NCBI RefSeq assembly: GCF_918697865.1
Contig: NZ_CAKKMV010000024.1
Location: 1-57,487, forward strand
DNA: 57,487 nucleotides
Source of the DNA: Massilia sp. Bi118
Lineage (GTDB): Bacteria > Pseudomonadota > Gammaproteobacteria > Burkholderiales > Burkholderiaceae_D
Direction: 5' to 3'
The number at the start of each line of letters is the position of its first letter. The stretch's first letter is position 1. Position numbers and translations under genes: made by a program. The notes beneath the pieces were generated by a model. That model made no database searches. It was not told where the DNA came from and saw only the letters and a program-made list of their open reading frames with translations. This document shows positions 15,568-24,504 of the stretch, piece by piece.

Positions 15568-17697
15568 TTAAGCGTGCCAGAACGGGAAGAAGTACAGCAG
15601 CGTACCCAGCACGCCCAGGATCATCACGAACGCATAGTGGTAGATATAACCAGTCTGGAACGTGCGGACGATGGTCGAGAACCAGCCCACCAGCTTGGCG
15701 GAACCGTTGACGACCAGGCCGTCGATCAGCACGCGGTCACCCACCTGCCACAAGGCCTTGCCAACACCGCGTGCGCCGCCGGCGAACACGACTTCGTTGA
15801 ACTTGTCCATGTAGTACTTGTTATCCAGCAGGGTGTGGATCGGGCGCAGCGCCTTGTAGAAGGCAGCCGGCACGCGCGGGTTGATCATGTAGCAGTAGTA
15901 GGCTGCGACCACGCCGGCCAGGGCCAGCCAGAACGGCAGCGAGGTGAAGCCGTGCAGGGCCATCTGCAGCGGGCCGTGGAACTCTTCGGCCAGCTTTTCC
16001 ATCGCCGGGTGACGCTCGGTGTTGATGGTGATGACCTTGTCGAAGAAGCCGCCGTACAGCATCGGCTTGATGGCGAAGAAACCGATGATGACCGACGGGA
16101 TCGCCAGCAGGATCAGCGGCAGGGTCACCACCAGCGGCGACTCGTGCGGCTTCTGGCCCGGGGCCAGGCCGTGGTGGCCGTGGTCGTCTTCGTCTTCCTC
16201 GTGGTGCGCGGTGGCTTCGTGCAGCGCGGTCGGATCGTGGCCTTCATTGCCCTGGTTGGTATCCGCGTGGTGCGCGTGGTGCGCATGATCGTCGTGGTGG
16301 TCATGCGCATGCGCCTGGCCGAAACGCTCTTTACCGTGGAACACCAGGAAGTACATGCGGAAGGAGTAGAAGGCGGTGATGAACACGCCGGCCACGACCG
16401 AGAAGTAGGCAAAGCCCGAACCCCACAGGTGGGACTCGTGCACGGCCTCGATGATCGAGTCCTTCGAATAGAAACCGGCGAAGAACGGGGTACCGATCAG
16501 GGCCAGCGAACCGAGCAGCGAGGTGATCCAGGTGATCGGCATGTACTTGCGCAGGCCGCCCATGTTGCGCATGTCCTGGTCGTGGTGCATGCCGATGATG
16601 ACGGAGCCCGCGCCGAGGAACAGCAGCGCCTTGAAGAAGGCGTGGGTCATCAGGTGGAACACGGCGACGTTGTACGCCGACACGCCCAGTGCGACCGTCA
16701 TGTAGCCCAGCTGAGAAAGCGTGGAATAAGCAACAACGCGCTTGATGTCGTTCTGGATGATGCCCAGGAAGCCCATGAACAGCGCGGTGATCGAACCGAT
16801 CACGATGATGAAGGACAGCGCGGTGTCCGACAGCTCGAACAGCGGCGACATGCGCGACACCATGAAGATACCGGCGGTCACCATGGTCGCCGCGTGGATC
16901 AGCGCCGAGATCGGGGTCGGGCCTTCCATCGAGTCCGGCAGCCAGACGTGCAGCGGGAACTGCGCCGATTTACCCATCGCGCCGATGAACAGGCAGATGC
17001 AGGCGGCGGTCAGCAGCGGCCAGTCGGTGCCCGGCACGGTCATCGCGGACAGCGCGCCGGCGTGGCGGAAGGTTTCCTGGTAATCCATCGAGCCGGTCGC
17101 GGCCAGCAGCAGGCCGATGCCGAGGATGAAGCCGAAGTCGCCGACGCGGTTCACCAGGAAGGCCTTCATGTTCGCGAAGATGGCCGTCGGGCGGGTGTAC
17201 CAGAAGCCGATCAGCAGGTACGAAACCAGGCCCACCGCTTCCCAGCCGAAGAACAGCTGCAGGAAGTTGTTGGACATGACCAGCATCAGCATCGAGAACG
17301 TGAACAGCGAGATGTACGAGAAGAAGCGGTTGTAGCCGTCATCCTCGGCCATGTAGCCGATCGTGTAGATGTGGACCATCAGCGACACCGAGGTCACCAC
17401 GCACATCATCATGGCGGACAGCGCGTCGATCTGGAAACCGACCGCCATCTTCATGCTGCCGATGGTCATCCAGGTGTAGACGTCGCCGTTGAAAGTCTGG
17501 CCGTCCAGCACGTCCATCAGGGTCATGATCGAGAGGACCATGGCGATGAACACGCCAGCGATGGTCGCGGTATGCGACACCTTGCGGCCGACCACGTTCC
17601 CGAAGAACTTGGTGCCGAGCAGGCCGGCGATCGCCGAGCCCGCGAGCGGTGCGAGTGGCACCGCCAGCAAGAGGTTAGGGTTAATTGGCCCCGTCAT
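15568..17697 (-). CDS. nuoL: NADH-quinone oxidoreductase subunit L
   Basis: Protein of 709 residues, longer than the roughly 610-620 of E. coli NuoL. It is the largest antiporter-like subunit, with a C-terminal amphipathic lateral helix that clamps M and N. Signatures: FFGWEAVGLVSYLLIGFW, GKSAQFPLHVWLPDSMEGP and NDIKRVVAYSTLSQLGYM. The extra length is largely a His/Asp/Glu-rich loop at about residues 459-519 (plus-strand 16140-16325), followed by LAPGQKPHESP. The loop lies between membrane helices and is probably disordered. Downstream of nuoK by 50 bases. Confidence 0.97.
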   Translation of the reverse strand: MTGPINPNLLLAVPLAPLAGSAIAGLLGTKFFGNVVGRKVSHTATIAGVFIAMVLSIMTLMDVLDGQTFNGDVYTWMTIGSMKMAVGFQIDALSAMMMCVVTSVSLMVHIYTIGYMAEDDGYNRFFSYISLFTFSMLMLVMSNNFLQLFFGWEAVGLVSYLLIGFWYTRPTAIFANMKAFLVNRVGDFGFILGIGLLLAATGSMDYQETFRHAGALSAMTVPGTDWPLLTAACICLFIGAMGKSAQFPLHVWLPDSMEGPTPISALIHAATMVTAGIFMVSRMSPLFELSDTALSFIIVIGSITALFMGFLGIIQNDIKRVVAYSTLSQLGYMTVALGVSAYNVAVFHLMTHAFFKALLFLGAGSVIIGMHHDQDMRNMGGLRKYMPITWITSLLGSLALIGTPFFAGFYSKDSIIEAVHESHLWGSGFAYFSVVAGVFITAFYSFRMYFLVFHGKERFGQAHAHDHHDDHAHHAHHADTNQGNEGHDPTALHEATAHHEEDEDDHGHHGLAPGQKPHESPLVVTLPLILLAIPSVIIGFFAIKPMLYGGFFDKVITINTERHPAMEKLAEEFHGPLQMALHGFTSLPFWLALAGVVAAYYCYMINPRVPAAFYKALRPIHTLLDNKYYMDKFNEVVFAGGARGVGKALWQVGDRVLIDGLVVNGSAKLVGWFSTIVRTFQTGYIYHYAFVMILGVLGTLLYFFPFWHA

Positions 17698-17747
17698 TTT
17701 CTATAGCCTTATGTCTTGTTTATCGAGGAGTTCACAGAACAAACCGA

Positions 17748-18056
17748 TTAGCCCTTCAGGCTGTCGAGGTCTTCCACGTTGATCGTGTCCAGGTTACGGA
17801 ACAGGACCACCAGGATCGCCAGGCCGATCGCCGATTCGGCGGCCGCGACAGTCAGGATGAAGAACACGAAGATCTGCCCTGCTGCATCACCCAGATAGTG
17901 CGAGAAGGCGACGAAGTTCAGGTTCACTGCCAGCAGCATCAGTTCGATGGCCATCAGCAGGATGATGATGTTCTTCCGGTTCAGGAAAATACCGACCACC
18001 GAGATCGCGAACAGGATCGCGCCCAGGATCAGATAGTGAGCGAGCGACAGAGTCAT
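17748..18056 (-). CDS. nuoK: NADH-quinone oxidoreductase subunit K
   Basis: Protein of 102 residues, three membrane helices, the usual length. Membrane-arm subunit forming part of the proton channel next to NuoJ. The conserved Glu residues appear in IMLLAVNLNFVAF-proximal and AAAESAIGLAILV segments (Glu in MAIELML and in AAAESA). It overlaps nuoJ by 4 bases. Confidence 0.96.
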   Translation of the reverse strand: MTLSLAHYLILGAILFAISVVGIFLNRKNIIILLMAIELMLLAVNLNFVAFSHYLGDAAGQIFVFFILTVAAAESAIGLAILVVLFRNLDTINVEDLDSLKG

Positions 18057-18730
18057 GGGTTCTCCTTGTTGGCGGCTGCGGCTGCCTCGGCCTTCGCAGC
18101 AGCGGCTGCGACAGCCGCGGCGTCGATCGCCTTCTGGTCGATGGCCTGCATCTTGACGATGCGCAGGCGGTCGTTACGCTTGACGCTGACGGCCAGGGCC
18201 GGGTCGATGGCCTTGGTGTCCTTGCGCTTGCGCAGGGTCAGGGCGACGGCGGCGATGATCGCGACCAGCAGGATCAGGCCGGCGATCTCGAAGCCGTAGA
18301 TGTACTGGGTATAGATCAGGCGGCCCAGTTCGCGGGTGCCGCCGATGTGGCCGACGGCCGCTTCAGCCGGCGCCTCGGCGGTGCCGAGGAAACCGCGCCA
18401 CAGGACGGCGGCCATCTCCAGCACGACCAGCGCGCCGATGCCGGAGGCGATCGGGAGATAGCCCCAGAAGCCTTCGCGCATGCGGTCGACGTTGATGTCC
18501 AGCATCATCACGACGAACAGGAACAGCACCATCACGGCGCCGACATAGACCAGCACCAGCACGATGGCCAGGAACTCGGCCTTCAGCAGCATCCAGATGC
18601 CGGCGGCGTTGAAGAACGCGAGCACCAGGAACAGCGCGGCGTGAACCGGGTTCTTGGCGGTAATGACGCGCAACCCGGCGACGATCATGATCGCCGAGAA
18701 CACGTAGAACAGAACAGTTGTGAATTCCAT
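18053..18730 (-). CDS. nuoJ: NADH-quinone oxidoreductase subunit J
   Basis: Protein of 225 residues with five membrane helices. It belongs to the membrane arm, with the conserved helix 3 region VYVGAVMVLFLFVVMML that contains the pi-bulge of complex I. The core ends near residue 165. A further 55 or so residues are polar and then Ala/Lys-rich (AAAVAAAAAKAEAAAAANKE), an extension not found in E. coli NuoJ (184 residues). Its stop overlaps the nuoK start. Confidence 0.95.
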   Translation of the reverse strand: MEFTTVLFYVFSAIMIVAGLRVITAKNPVHAALFLVLAFFNAAGIWMLLKAEFLAIVLVLVYVGAVMVLFLFVVMMLDINVDRMREGFWGYLPIASGIGALVVLEMAAVLWRGFLGTAEAPAEAAVGHIGGTRELGRLIYTQYIYGFEIAGLILLVAIIAAVALTLRKRKDTKAIDPALAVSVKRNDRLRIVKMQAIDQKAIDAAAVAAAAAKAEAAAAANKENP

Positions 18731-18755
18731 GACTTACGCAGGAGCCCTCTTGTTA

Positions 18756-19244
18756 TTAACGGTACTTCGCGTCGGCGTTGCGCGCCGCGGCGATCTCGTC
18801 TTCGTAGCGATCGCCCACGGCCAGGAGCATTTCCTTGGTGTAGTACAGGTCGCCGCGCTTTTCACCGTGGTATTCCAGCACCTGGGTCTCGACGATCGAA
18901 TCGACCGGGCAGGATTCTTCGCAGAAGCCGCAGAAGATGCACTTGGTCAGGTCGATGTCGTAGCGCGTGGTGCGGCGGGTGCCGTCTTCGCGCTGCGCCG
19001 ATTCGATCGTGATCGCCATTGCCGGGCACACCGCTTCGCACAGCTTGCAGGCGATGCAGCGCTCTTCCCCGTTGGGGTAGCGGCGCAGCGCGTGCAGGCC
19101 GCGGAAACGCGGCGAGATCGGGGTCTTTTCTTCCGGGTACTGCACCGTGATCTTGCGCGAGAACGCGTATTTTCCGGTCAGCGCCAGGCCCTTGATCAGT
19201 TCGGACAGCATCAGGCTGCCGAAAAAGTCTTTTACTCGAGTCAT
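18756..19244 (-). CDS. nuoI: NADH-quinone oxidoreductase subunit I (2x[4Fe-4S])
   Basis: Protein of 162 residues. It carries clusters N6a and N6b that pass electrons from the peripheral arm to NuoB. Two ferredoxin motifs are complete: CIACKLCEAVCP and CIFCGFCEESCP. An N-terminal amphipathic helix ties it to the membrane arm. Length is normal. Between nuoH and nuoJ with short gaps. Confidence 0.97.
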   Translation of the reverse strand: MTRVKDFFGSLMLSELIKGLALTGKYAFSRKITVQYPEEKTPISPRFRGLHALRRYPNGEERCIACKLCEAVCPAMAITIESAQREDGTRRTTRYDIDLTKCIFCGFCEESCPVDSIVETQVLEYHGEKRGDLYYTKEMLLAVGDRYEDEIAAARNADAKYR

Positions 19245-19257
19245 TTCTTGCGCCTCT

Positions 19258-20340
19258 TTACTTCCAGGGGTTCCACGACGTCTGCATGACGCCGGCGACC
19301 AGGACCAGATACACCAGGGTCAGCGGGATGAACACTTTCCAGCCCAGGCGCATGATCTGGTCATAGCGGTAGCGCGGGAAGGTACCGCGCACCCACACGA
19401 ACAGCGACACGACCAGGAAGGCCTTCGCGAACAGCCAGAAGAAGCCGCCCAGCGCGCCGAATTCCAGGAAGGAGAACGGTGCCTGCCAGCCGCCCAGGAA
19501 CATGATCGATGCCAGGGTCGCGACCAGGATCATGTTGGCGTATTCGGCCAGCATGAACATCGCGTAGGACATGCCCGAATACTCGACCATGTGGCCGGCC
19601 ACGATTTCCGATTCGCCTTCCACCACGTCGAAGGGGTGGCGGTTGCACTCGGCCAGGCCGGAGGTGATGTAGACGACGAACAGCGGCAGCAGCGGCAGCC
19701 AGTTCCACGACAGCAGGTTCACGCCCATGCCGGCGAAGTAGCCGCGGGTCTGCGCGCCGACGATGTCGGAGAAGTTCAGCGAACCTGACACCATCAGGAT
19801 CACGACCATCACGAAGCCCATCGGGATTTCATACGAAATCATCTGGGCCGAGGCGCGCATGGCGCCCATGAACGAGTACTTCGAGTTCGAAGCCCAGCCG
19901 GCGATGATGATGCCGTAGACTTCCATCGAGGTGATCGCCAGCAGCAGCAGCAGGCCGGCGTTGACGTTGGCCAGCGCCGATTCCGGGCCGAAAGGAATGA
20001 CGGCCCATGCGGCCAGGGCCGGCATGATGGTCATGATCGGGCCGATGATGAACAGGCTCGGGGTGGCTTTCGCCGGGACCACGATTTCCTTGAGCAGCAG
20101 CTTGAGCGCGTCGGCGATCGGCTGCAGCAGGCCCAGCGGGCCCACGCGGTTCGGACCCACGCGGATGTGGATCCAGCCGATCAGCTTGCGCTCCCACAGC
20201 ACCAGATAGGCCACCAGGCCCATCAGCGGCAGCAGCACGCAGACGATTTTCAGCAGCGTCCAGGCGAAGGTCCAGACGGTCGGACCCACCAGGGTTTCAC
20301 CGCCGGCATAAAAACTATTGAGTACGTCAGGCATCGACAT
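19258..20340 (-). CDS. nuoH: NADH-quinone oxidoreductase subunit H
   Basis: Protein of 360 residues, about eight membrane helices. It forms the quinone chamber entrance between the membrane and peripheral arms. Signatures: WERKLIGWIHIRVGPNRVGP, LLKEIVVPAKA, and the acidic loop segment NRHPFDVVEGESEIVAGH. Length is typical of betaproteobacteria. It begins 5 bases after nuoG. Confidence 0.97.
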   Translation of the reverse strand: MSMPDVLNSFYAGGETLVGPTVWTFAWTLLKIVCVLLPLMGLVAYLVLWERKLIGWIHIRVGPNRVGPLGLLQPIADALKLLLKEIVVPAKATPSLFIIGPIMTIMPALAAWAVIPFGPESALANVNAGLLLLLAITSMEVYGIIIAGWASNSKYSFMGAMRASAQMISYEIPMGFVMVVILMVSGSLNFSDIVGAQTRGYFAGMGVNLLSWNWLPLLPLFVVYITSGLAECNRHPFDVVEGESEIVAGHMVEYSGMSYAMFMLAEYANMILVATLASIMFLGGWQAPFSFLEFGALGGFFWLFAKAFLVVSLFVWVRGTFPRYRYDQIMRLGWKVFIPLTLVYLVLVAGVMQTSWNPWK

Positions 20341-20345
20341 TTTGA

Positions 20346-22682
20346 TTAAGCCTTTTCAATCGAAATCGGACCGAACATGGCGCCCAGCGACGAGGTCAGC
20401 TGGTGAGCCGCGGCCACGCGCACGACATTCGCCGGCAGGCGCTTGTCGATGGCGGCGACCAGGGTCGCACTGCCCTCCCCTTGCTGCACGGTGACCATGT
20501 CGCCGGCCTGCACGCCCAGCACCTCGGCCAGCTTGTGCGAGATGGTGGCCAGCGGGGCCTGTGCATCGGCGGTGCGCAGCAGCGGTTCCGAACGGCGCGC
20601 GATGGCGTCGGCGAAGTAGATCGGCACGTCAGCCAGACGCTCCAGCTTCAGGTCGGCTTCATGGCCGAACTTGGCCGAAGTCGGGGCCAGCTTGGCCACG
20701 TTGTTCAGCTTGGACGACAGGTCGGTGACACCCTTGCCCAGCGCTTCGTCGCGGATCGATTCCGAGTTCTCGTAATCGAAGCCCGACAGGCCCAGCAGGT
20801 TGCCCAGCACGCGCAGCACTTTCCAGGCGGGACGGGTCTCGCCCAGCGGCTTGACGGTGCCGTTGAAGCTCTGTGCGCGGCCTTCGCAGTTGACGAAGGT
20901 GCCGGCGGTCTCGCTGAACGGCGAGATCGGCAGCAACACGTCGGCGTAGTCCATGCCGTGCTTGAAGGCCGACATCGCGACGACCATCTCGGCGCCCTGC
21001 AGGGCCTTGATGGCTTGCTGCGGGTTGGCGGCGTCCAGTTCCGGCTCGGCGTTCAGCAGCACATAGGCCTTTTTCGGCTGGGCGAACAGGTTCGCGGCGT
21101 TGTTCGAGATAGCATTCACGAGGTAGCCGCCGACGGTGTTGGCGGCGTCCACGAAGTAGCCGAATTTGGCGCCGGTCTGCTCGGCGATCCACTGGGCGGC
21201 GGCGTGCAGCGCCGAGCCTTGCGGATGCTGCATGACGGCGTTACCCAGCAGGACAGCGCCCGGCAGGTCTGCGGCGTTTTCCACCACCAGGGTAGCGGCG
21301 ATAGCCTTCGCCGCATCCGAAGCCTCGATGCCTTCGAAGCCGGCCGGGGCAGCGATGCCTTTCGCAGCGGCGACAGCCACCACGATGCCGGACAGCGCAG
21401 CCAGCCATTCCGACGGCGACACGATCATGCGGCCGGCGGTCGGGATCAGGTTGTCCTCGTCCGAACCGTGGACGATGTTCAGTTTGGCGCCCGACTTGAC
21501 GGCGGCGCGCAGGCGGGTCGCGGCCAGCGGGTGGTCCTTGCGCAGGAAGGAACCGACGACCAGCACGCGCTTGAGCGCCGACAGTTCGGCAATCGGCATG
21601 CCCAGGTGCGGCACGACCGCGCCGTCCAGCGCGAAGTCGCTCTGGCGCAGGCGGAAGTCGACGTTCTCGATGCCGAAGCCGCGCATGGCTTTCTGCAGCA
21701 GGAACAGTTCTTCGACGGTCGAGTGCGGGGTCGCGACGGCGGCGATGCTGTCGGCGCCGTGCTCGTGACGGATGTTACGCAGGCCGTGGGCGACGTACTC
21801 GAGGGCGGTCTGCCACTCGGTCTCGATCCACTTGCCGTCCTGCTTGACCATCGGCTTGACCAGGCGGTCGGCGTTGTCCAGCGCTTCGTAAGCGAAGCGG
21901 TCCTTGTCCGAGATCCAGCACTCGTTGATGTTTTCGTTTTCCAGCGGCAGCACGCGCATCACCTTGCCGCCCTTGACCTGGACGATCAGGTTGGTGCCCA
22001 GCGAGTCGTGCGGCGACACCGATTTGCGGCGCTGCAGTTCCCACGGACGTGCGGAATAACGGAAAGGCTTGCTGGTCAGCGCGCCGACCGGGCACAGGTC
22101 GATCATGTTGCCCGACACTTCCGAGTCGACGGTCTTGCCGACGAAGGTCGTGATTTCCGAGTGCTCGCCGCGGCCGACCATGCCGAATTCCATCACGCCG
22201 GCCACTTCCTGGCCAAAGCGCACGCAACGGGTGCACTGGATGCAGCGGCTCATCTCTTCCATCGAGATCAGCGGGCCGGCTTCCTTCGGCACCACCACGC
22301 GTTTTTCTTCTTCGTAGCGCGAGTTGCTCTTGCCGTAGCCGACGGCCAGATCCTGCAGCTGGCATTCGCCGCCCTGGTCGCAGATCGGGCAATCCAGCGG
22401 GTGGTTAATCAGCAGGAATTCCATGACCGACTTCTGTGCGGCCACGGCCTTGTCGCTGTGGGTGCGCACGATCATGCCCGGCGAGACCGGGGTCGCGCAG
22501 GCGGGCATCGGCTTCGGTGCCTTTTCGACTTCGACCAGGCACATGCGGCAGTTCGCTGCGATCGACAATTTCTTGTGATAGCAGAAGTGCGGGACGTAGG
22601 TTCCCAGTTTGTTCGCGGCGTCCATCACCATGGAACCTGGCGGGACTTCTACTTTCTTGCCGTCTAATTCAATTTCAACCAT
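20346..22682 (-). CDS. nuoG: NADH-quinone oxidoreductase subunit G
   Basis: Protein of 778 residues. The N-terminal part holds a [2Fe-2S] site (Cys motif around CHYHKK-type CYHKKL and NCRMC), a [4Fe-4S] site with one His ligand (HPLDCPICDQGGEC), and another [4Fe-4S] site (CIQCTRC, with a distal CPVGAL). The rest is a molybdopterin-oxidoreductase-like domain without cofactor chemistry. It conducts electrons from NuoF/NuoE towards NuoI. It precedes nuoH by 5 bases. Confidence 0.97.
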   Translation of the reverse strand: MVEIELDGKKVEVPPGSMVMDAANKLGTYVPHFCYHKKLSIAANCRMCLVEVEKAPKPMPACATPVSPGMIVRTHSDKAVAAQKSVMEFLLINHPLDCPICDQGGECQLQDLAVGYGKSNSRYEEEKRVVVPKEAGPLISMEEMSRCIQCTRCVRFGQEVAGVMEFGMVGRGEHSEITTFVGKTVDSEVSGNMIDLCPVGALTSKPFRYSARPWELQRRKSVSPHDSLGTNLIVQVKGGKVMRVLPLENENINECWISDKDRFAYEALDNADRLVKPMVKQDGKWIETEWQTALEYVAHGLRNIRHEHGADSIAAVATPHSTVEELFLLQKAMRGFGIENVDFRLRQSDFALDGAVVPHLGMPIAELSALKRVLVVGSFLRKDHPLAATRLRAAVKSGAKLNIVHGSDEDNLIPTAGRMIVSPSEWLAALSGIVVAVAAAKGIAAPAGFEGIEASDAAKAIAATLVVENAADLPGAVLLGNAVMQHPQGSALHAAAQWIAEQTGAKFGYFVDAANTVGGYLVNAISNNAANLFAQPKKAYVLLNAEPELDAANPQQAIKALQGAEMVVAMSAFKHGMDYADVLLPISPFSETAGTFVNCEGRAQSFNGTVKPLGETRPAWKVLRVLGNLLGLSGFDYENSESIRDEALGKGVTDLSSKLNNVAKLAPTSAKFGHEADLKLERLADVPIYFADAIARRSEPLLRTADAQAPLATISHKLAEVLGVQAGDMVTVQQGEGSATLVAAIDKRLPANVVRVAAAHQLTSSLGAMFGPISIEKA

Positions 22683-22703
22683 TTGATCGTTACCTGACCT
22701 GGT

Positions 22704-23999
22704 TTAAAGGTATGCGGGCACCAAGCATTGCTTGTGCTCGATGTGATGAATGAATTCCTCACGGAAGTTCTTGATCATGGCTTCCACAGGCATCGCGGCG
22801 GCTTCGCCGAGCGCGCAAATGGTACGGCCCTTGATGTTGAACGCGACATTGTTCAGCAGCTCGATGTCGTCCGGACGGCCCTGGCCGTTTTCGATACGGT
22901 GCACCATGCGGTACAGCCAGCCGGTGCCTTCACGGCATGGCGTGCACTGGCCGCAGGATTCTTCGTAATAGAAGTACGACAGGCGCAGCAGCGACTTGAC
23001 CATGCAGCGGGTCTCGTCCATGACGATCACCGCGCCCGAACCGAGCATCGAACCGGCTTTCGCGATCGAGTCGTAGTCCATGTCGGTTTCCATCATGACT
23101 TCGCCGCGAATCACCGGCGCGGAGGAACCGCCAGGAATGACTGCCTTGATCTTCTTGCCGCCACGCATGCCACCGGCGAGTTCCAGCAGCTTCGCAAATG
23201 GCGTGCCGAGCGGGATTTCGTAGTTGCCTGGACGCTCGACGTCGCCCGAGATCGAGAAGATCTTGGTGCCGCCGTTGTTCGGCTTGCCGAGGGCCATGTA
23301 GTTTTCCGGGCCCATGTTCAGCAGGAAGGGCACGGCCGCGAAGGTCTCGGTGTTGTTGATCGTGGTCGGCTTGCCGTACAGTCCGAACGAGGCCGGGAAC
23401 GGCGGCTTGAAGCGCGGCTGGCCCTTCTTGCCTTCCAGCGATTCCAGCAGTGCGGTTTCTTCGCCGCAGATGTAGGCGCCGTAACCGTGGTGCGCGTGCA
23501 GCTGGAAGCTGAACTGCGAACCCATGATGTTATCGCCCAGGAAACCGGCGGCGCGCGCCTCTTCCAGCGCCTCTTCGAAGCGCAGGTATTCCTGGAAGAT
23601 CTCGCCGTGGATGTAGTTGTAGCCCACGGTGATGCCCATGGCGTACGCGCCGATGGCCATGCCTTCGATCAGCGAATGCGGGTTGTAGCGGATGATGTCG
23701 CGGTCCTTGAAGGTGCCCGGCTCGCCTTCGTCGGTGTTGCAGACGAGGTATTTCTGGCCCGGGAACTGGCGCGGCATGAAGCTCCACTTCAGGCCGGTCG
23801 GGAAACCGGCGCCGCCGCGGCCGCGCAGGCCCGAGGCCTTCAGGTCGGCAATGACCTGCTCCGGGGCGATGCCCTCTTCCAGGATCTTGCGCAGGGCCGA
23901 GTAGCCGCCGCGCTTGACGTAGTCCGCCAGGTGCCAGTTCTCGCCGTCCAGGTCCTTCAGGATCAGCGGATTGATGTGACGGTTGTGCAGGCTGGTCAT
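22704..23999 (-). CDS. nuoF: NADH-quinone oxidoreductase subunit F (NADH/FMN site)
   Basis: Protein of 431 residues. It binds NADH and FMN and carries cluster N3. Signatures: GLRGRGGAGFPTGLKW (NADH loop), NTDEGEPGTFKDRDI (FMN), and ESCGQCTPCREGT plus a distal Cys for the [4Fe-4S] cluster. The start at 23999 (MTSLHNRHINPLIL) is chosen because it overlaps the nuoE stop as ATGA. The frame continues 18 codons further up inside nuoE, which is not plausible. Confidence 0.96.
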   Translation of the reverse strand: MTSLHNRHINPLILKDLDGENWHLADYVKRGGYSALRKILEEGIAPEQVIADLKASGLRGRGGAGFPTGLKWSFMPRQFPGQKYLVCNTDEGEPGTFKDRDIIRYNPHSLIEGMAIGAYAMGITVGYNYIHGEIFQEYLRFEEALEEARAAGFLGDNIMGSQFSFQLHAHHGYGAYICGEETALLESLEGKKGQPRFKPPFPASFGLYGKPTTINNTETFAAVPFLLNMGPENYMALGKPNNGGTKIFSISGDVERPGNYEIPLGTPFAKLLELAGGMRGGKKIKAVIPGGSSAPVIRGEVMMETDMDYDSIAKAGSMLGSGAVIVMDETRCMVKSLLRLSYFYYEESCGQCTPCREGTGWLYRMVHRIENGQGRPDDIELLNNVAFNIKGRTICALGEAAAMPVEAMIKNFREEFIHHIEHKQCLVPAYL

Positions 24000-24472
24000 T
24001 TGTTCAGTTCCTCCAGCAGGGCATCGATTTTCTCGTCGCTCATGAACGAGCACATCTGGTGATTATTCAGCAGCATGACGGGTGCGTCGCCGCAGGCGCC
24101 CATGCACTCGCCTTCCAGCAGGGTGAACTTGCCGTCTTCGGTGGTGCCGCGGAAATCGATGCCGAGCGCGTCCTTGATGCGCTGGGCGGCGCGCTCGCCA
24201 CCCGACAGGGCGCACGGCAGGTTGGTGCACACGGTGATCTTGTGCTTGCCGACCGGCTTCAGGTTGTACATGTTGTAGAAGGTGGCCACTTCCTGGACCG
24301 CGATCGCCGGCATGCCGATGTAGTCGGCAACTTCCTGCATCGTTTCCGGCGCCAGCCATCCCTTTTCGACCTGGGCGTGGGCCAGCGCGGCCATCACGGC
24401 CGACTGGCGCTGGTCAGCCGGGTACTTGGCCAGCTCGCGGTCGATTTTTTGTAAGCACTGCTCAGATAACAT
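23996..24472 (-). CDS. nuoE: NADH-quinone oxidoreductase subunit E
   Basis: Protein of 158 residues with a thioredoxin-like [2Fe-2S] domain that holds cluster N1a. Cysteine ligands are visible as CTNLPC and ECMGACG. The N-terminal helical region (YPADQRQSAVMAALAHAQ) is typical. It overlaps nuoF by 4 bases and lies 32 bases after nuoD. Confidence 0.96.
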   Translation of the reverse strand: MLSEQCLQKIDRELAKYPADQRQSAVMAALAHAQVEKGWLAPETMQEVADYIGMPAIAVQEVATFYNMYNLKPVGKHKITVCTNLPCALSGGERAAQRIKDALGIDFRGTTEDGKFTLLEGECMGACGDAPVMLLNNHQMCSFMSDEKIDALLEELNK

Positions 24473-24504
24473 TTTTCTCTTCCTTACGTCGCTTATCGAC
24501 CGGT

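Noticed and set aside
15574..17706. A 710-codon open frame antisense to nuoL, and an 820-codon one antisense to nuoM/nuoN (13109-15571)
   Set aside because: They mirror the codon pattern of highly expressed GC-rich genes on the other strand. The translations are His/Asp/Gln/Arg-rich without any family feature.
20403..22667. A 754-codon open frame antisense to nuoG
   Set aside because: Shadow of the nuoG reading frame; no ribosome binding site or recognisable domain.
24000..24053. N-terminal extension of NuoF
   Set aside because: The extra 18 codons lie inside nuoE; the ATGA overlap at 23996-23999 is the standard junction.
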